Source of the DNA: Nitrospirota bacterium
Lineage (GTDB): Bacteria > Nitrospirota > Thermodesulfovibrionia > SZUA-242
Reading direction: 5' to 3'
DNA: 35,205 nucleotides
Assembly (NCBI GenBank): GCA_027021335.1
Contig: JALUUO010000074.1
Location: forward strand, 1-35,205
Shown here: positions 33,190-35,205 of the stretch, piece by piece
Layout: each line of letters opens with the position of its first letter
Numbering within the stretch: position 1 is the first letter of the stretch
Notes under the pieces: generated by a model
The model's database searches: none
The model's input: the letters and a program-made list of their open reading frames with translations, nothing else
Told to the model about the DNA's origin: nothing
Program-made: the position numbers and the translations under genes

Positions 33190-34200
33190 TTAAGCCTCAC
33201 TAAACTTAAGACCTATTTTTTTTTCAACTAATTTAAGGTTATCAGGTGTTCGTAATGTCAGTCTTAACTGATGCCCCTTAGATGTAGTGACTATTTTTAT
33301 TTCTCCATAATTGTCTTCGGGCAGATCGAAACTGCACAGCCGTGTATATACATCATCTTTAGGGCCGCAGAGATTACGGAAAATTTCAATACCCTGAATA
33401 TCGTCAATGGAAAATTCAACAATAAGGAAATATCGTTCTGCTGGGAAATTAGCTGCGAGTGCCATCTCATAAATGCGCTTACTGATTTCAGGATCAGGAT
33501 AACCGCTACAAAGGACACCCCAGTCGTAAACGAATCTTTTCTTCGAGGCAAATTCTATAAGAAACACCTGCATACGATCTACGAGTTCATCAATGGACGC
33601 GCCAGGGATTTCACAAAAAAATGATGAAGGGTCTTTACCGAAAAAACTTTTTAATGTCTTCAATTCTCCTGACTCTGTATGTACTAATCTAAAACTATCA
33701 TTTCCTTCTACTATTTTAAGTGGCAGGTCTGCTATTCTTATTAGCCTAGCCATAAATTCTTTTCTATATTTAGTGTCTTTGTCTACATTGGAACCATTTG
33801 CACCGTAACCAAAATACTTTTTCCCTTTTTCAATCCGTATGCTTACACTATCATACCCACGCTTGGTCTGTTTACTGCTTTTTTCTTCAAAACCACACCT
33901 GACAAGCAAAAGTCCAATATTACCTATTGTCATTTCGCCCATCTGGAGAATATCTCTGAATATATCAAGAGATTTGTCTTTTAAAGGTAAGTATCCGTCA
34001 GTGTTGATGCTTTTCAATCTTATCCCTTTAAAGTTGTACAATTTGGGAAGGCTCCCTTTTGGTTCAAAATATGCGCGATGTAGTTCTTCAGTTGAGAACC
34101 CTATAAAACCTTCAAACGACACCTGTACAATTTTATAAATGCGCAGGATGTCATTAACGCTGAAAAAACCCTCTGCTCTGTAATCGAAGTCTACTCCCAT
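33190..34200 (-). CDS. Hypothetical protein, unrecognised, 336 residues
   Basis: I do not recognise this family. The protein is soluble: no signal peptide or membrane segment, mixed alpha/beta composition, about neutral, with a Lys-rich central loop (EEKSSKQTKRGYDS, KKYFGYGANGSNVDKDTKYRKE). The N-terminus (VNDILRIYKIVQVSFEGFIGFSTEELHRAYF) looks helical. Codon use is more AT-rich than the core genes to the left, in keeping with an acquired segment. It lies between the nuclease-like fragment (57 nt upstream) and the 110-residue gene (47 nt downstream), all on the minus strand. The Shine-Dalgarno is weak (AAGG). Confidence 0.65.
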   Translation of the reverse strand: MGVDFDYRAEGFFSVNDILRIYKIVQVSFEGFIGFSTEELHRAYFEPKGSLPKLYNFKGIRLKSINTDGYLPLKDKSLDIFRDILQMGEMTIGNIGLLLVRCGFEEKSSKQTKRGYDSVSIRIEKGKKYFGYGANGSNVDKDTKYRKEFMARLIRIADLPLKIVEGNDSFRLVHTESGELKTLKSFFGKDPSSFFCEIPGASIDELVDRMQVFLIEFASKKRFVYDWGVLCSGYPDPEISKRIYEMALAANFPAERYFLIVEFSIDDIQGIEIFRNLCGPKDDVYTRLCSFDLPEDNYGEIKIVTTSKGHQLRLTLRTPDNLKLVEKKIGLKFSEA

Positions 34201-34257
34201 TGTTCAAGCCTTGCTATTTATAGATGATTAACCGGTAAGATATCTATTCCTACTTCT

Positions 34258-34533
34258 TCAAACTTCAAACCATGTCTCAATGCGAGGTGGTATTCTCGTG
34301 CCCGGCGGCACAACATACTTAATCCTGCTATAATCTTGTGTAGCAAGATCCTTCATTGCCTTTTGCACCCAAAGCATCGCATTATCTAAACCTTGCTTAC
34401 CATATCTAAGTGCATCTGTACTCCGCTTGCACTGAAGGTAGACTAAGTTGCCATTTTCTCTTATTACAACATCTATATCTGTCCTGCCATTTTTAGAAAC
34501 CCTTTTTGAAACTTTGGGGACGTTGTTGCACAC
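34258..34533 (-). CDS. Nuclease-like fragment (PD-(D/E)xK-type motif), 5' end replaced by an inverted-repeat element
   Basis: A 91-residue frame from a GTG start. The core GRTDIDVVIRENGNLVYLQCKRS contains Asp19/Asp21 followed by a strand and Gln34-x-Lys36, the D-(x)n-(E/Q)xK arrangement of restriction-endonuclease-fold nucleases and of many toxin C-terminal domains. The first eight residues (MCNNVPKV) are encoded by the terminal repeat of the 164-bp element at 34509-34672. The original start is therefore lost and the frame joined by chance. It is probably a 3' remnant of a larger gene, possibly of a polymorphic toxin, and may not be expressed. The fold call is by eye. Confidence 0.5.
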   Translation of the reverse strand: MCNNVPKVSKRVSKNGRTDIDVVIRENGNLVYLQCKRSTDALRYGKQGLDNAMLWVQKAMKDLATQDYSRIKYVVPPGTRIPPRIETWFEV

Positions 34534-34672
34534 TATGCAAAACTCTTGACAGGCAAGAAGATGAGATAAAGTTGTAGTATTCGACCATGCCTGGAGCCTT
34601 GCACCATACTAATGGTTAGACGAGCAACTTAACTATGCGCTGTAATAGTATGCAACAACGGCCCCAAAGTTT
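34509..34672. mobile_element. 164-bp MITE-like element with 28-bp terminal inverted repeats
   Basis: The left end (34509-34536) and the complement of the right end (34645-34672) agree at 26 of 28 positions, both beginning AAACTTTGGGG and continuing CGTTGTTGCA. The 108-bp interior has no gene. No target-site duplication is evident. The left end supplies the first codons of the nuclease-like fragment, so the element or its parent inserted there. A full-length parent insertion sequence is not in the window. Confidence 0.65.
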
Positions 34673-34774
34673 TCTCCCTGTCAACAACAAGCTGGCTCGC
34701 TTTTATCGGAATTGAGTTTATCTGCCTGGGTGATTTGGGATCTGTGACACCTAAAAAGGTACACCCATGACGAA

Positions 34775-35205
34775 CTATCGTTGCCCGCTCTCTGCATTGG
34801 AATACTCTGAATATCCATCACCACCAGCAGCTCGTACTCTGTAGTAATACGTCGTCCCGGCCTCCGCCGAAGTATCGCTATAGCTGAAAACACCATTTGT
34901 CACAGTGCCTATGGCGGAATAACTGCCGCCTGCTACTGTTGACCTGGCTATCTCATACCCTGTCACACACCCAGGGTCCTGAAGCGGTGGCTTCCAGGAA
35001 AGATTAAGTGCAGTTGGCGAGGGTGAAATTGTTAGTATGTCGGCAGGGGGATTCGGGTCATCCTGCCAAGTCCATTTTAGGATTTTATATTCAGTACTTG
35101 TTCTAGCCCAACAGTATGCATCTCCATTGCTCGAAATAATTGGTTCACCATATTCCATTATTGGCACAGACTTCCATGTAGGATAATTCTCAGCCTCAGG
35201 CGGCA
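34775..35205 (-). CDS. Fibronectin type III domain protein, C-terminal part (5' end beyond window)
   Basis: The minus-strand frame is open to the right edge (PPEAENYPTWKSVPIMEYG...) and ends at 34775, so about the last 142 residues of a larger protein are visible. The last 90 or so form one FN3 domain: PNPPADILTISPSPTALNLSWKPP, GYEIARSTVAGGSY, TYYYRVRAAGGDGYSEYSN. Before it is a segment with paired Trp (CWARTSTEYKILKWTWQ) as in beta-propeller or repeat modules of surface proteins. It is probably an exported or surface protein. A GTG at 35167 is internal rather than a start. Confidence 0.75.
   Translation of the reverse strand, partial: PPEAENYPTWKSVPIMEYGEPIISSNGDAYCWARTSTEYKILKWTWQDDPNPPADILTISPSPTALNLSWKPPLQDPGCVTGYEIARSTVAGGSYSAIGTVTNGVFSYSDTSAEAGTTYYYRVRAAGGDGYSEYSNAESGQR

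Noticed and set aside
34536-34645. Integron attC site inside the inverted-repeat element
   Set aside because: GTTAGAC (34615-34621) fits one core-site half, but no matching RYYYAAC partner lies at a suitable distance and no gene cassette or integrase is present.
1-35205. CRISPR arrays, tRNA or rRNA genes
   Set aside because: No regularly spaced repeats, and no tRNA-like or rRNA-like segments were recognised in the non-coding intervals. Reading by eye could miss an unusual tRNA.

Overview
This 35.2 kb window looks like the chromosome of an anaerobic, respiratory, sodium-using bacterium. The best guess is Desulfobacterota (deltaproteobacteria), inferred from gene content rather than from any marker gene. 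Pointers are a Na+-pumping NADH:quinone reductase (NQR), an octaheme Hao-type cytochrome beside a NapC/NrfH-type quinol-oxidising cytochrome, a TauE/TIGR02186/PEP-domain/universal-stress/NhaD cluster, and a B12-binding radical SAM protein. Most genes lie on the + strand. The exceptions are an ABC exporter, thiC and the right-hand accessory segment.

Layout. (1) 1-6326: nqrABCDEF (nqrA lacks about its first 13 codons at the window edge), tightly coupled and followed by a two-CBS-domain gene. (2) 6327-6825: gene-free. (3) 6826-10551: a nitrogen module of octaheme Hao-family cytochrome, Amt ammonium transporter and tetraheme membrane cytochrome, closed by a strong terminator. (4) 10618-13731: greA-pyrK-pyrD-SAM hydrolase, overlapping genes with two non-ATG starts. 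(5) 13983-18185: B12/radical SAM enzyme, family 2 glycosyltransferase and a convergent PglK/MsbA-like ABC exporter, probably lipid or glycan work. (6) 18406-19878: a lone trpE. (7) 19928-31055: membrane histidine kinase and sigma-54 activator, then a well-formed sigma-54 promoter with a candidate upstream operator, then TauE/SafE exporter, TIGR02186 membrane-anchored protein, PEP/pyruvate-binding multidomain protein, single-domain response regulator, two double-USP proteins and an NhaD antiporter. (8) 31079-32383: thiC on the minus strand. (9) 32592-35205: accessory DNA with an ISL3-type transposase relic, two unrecognised genes, a nuclease-like gene fragment cut by a 164-bp inverted-repeat element, and the 3' end of a fibronectin-type-III protein.

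How it fits together. NQR (Na+ export coupled to quinone reduction) and NhaD (Na+/H+ exchange) suggest a sodium cycle. The NapC/NrfH-like cytochrome could pass quinol electrons to the periplasmic Hao-type enzyme, with Amt taking up ammonium or handling the product. This would be a nitrite/hydroxylamine-to-ammonium branch that needs no classical NrfA in the cluster. The kinase/activator pair sits directly before a sigma-54 promoter and probably drives the TauE-to-NhaD stress/energy cluster. The two clusters most worth following up are hao-amt-cytochrome and the sigma-54-driven TauE...NhaD group. The accessory right end is the place for something undescribed.
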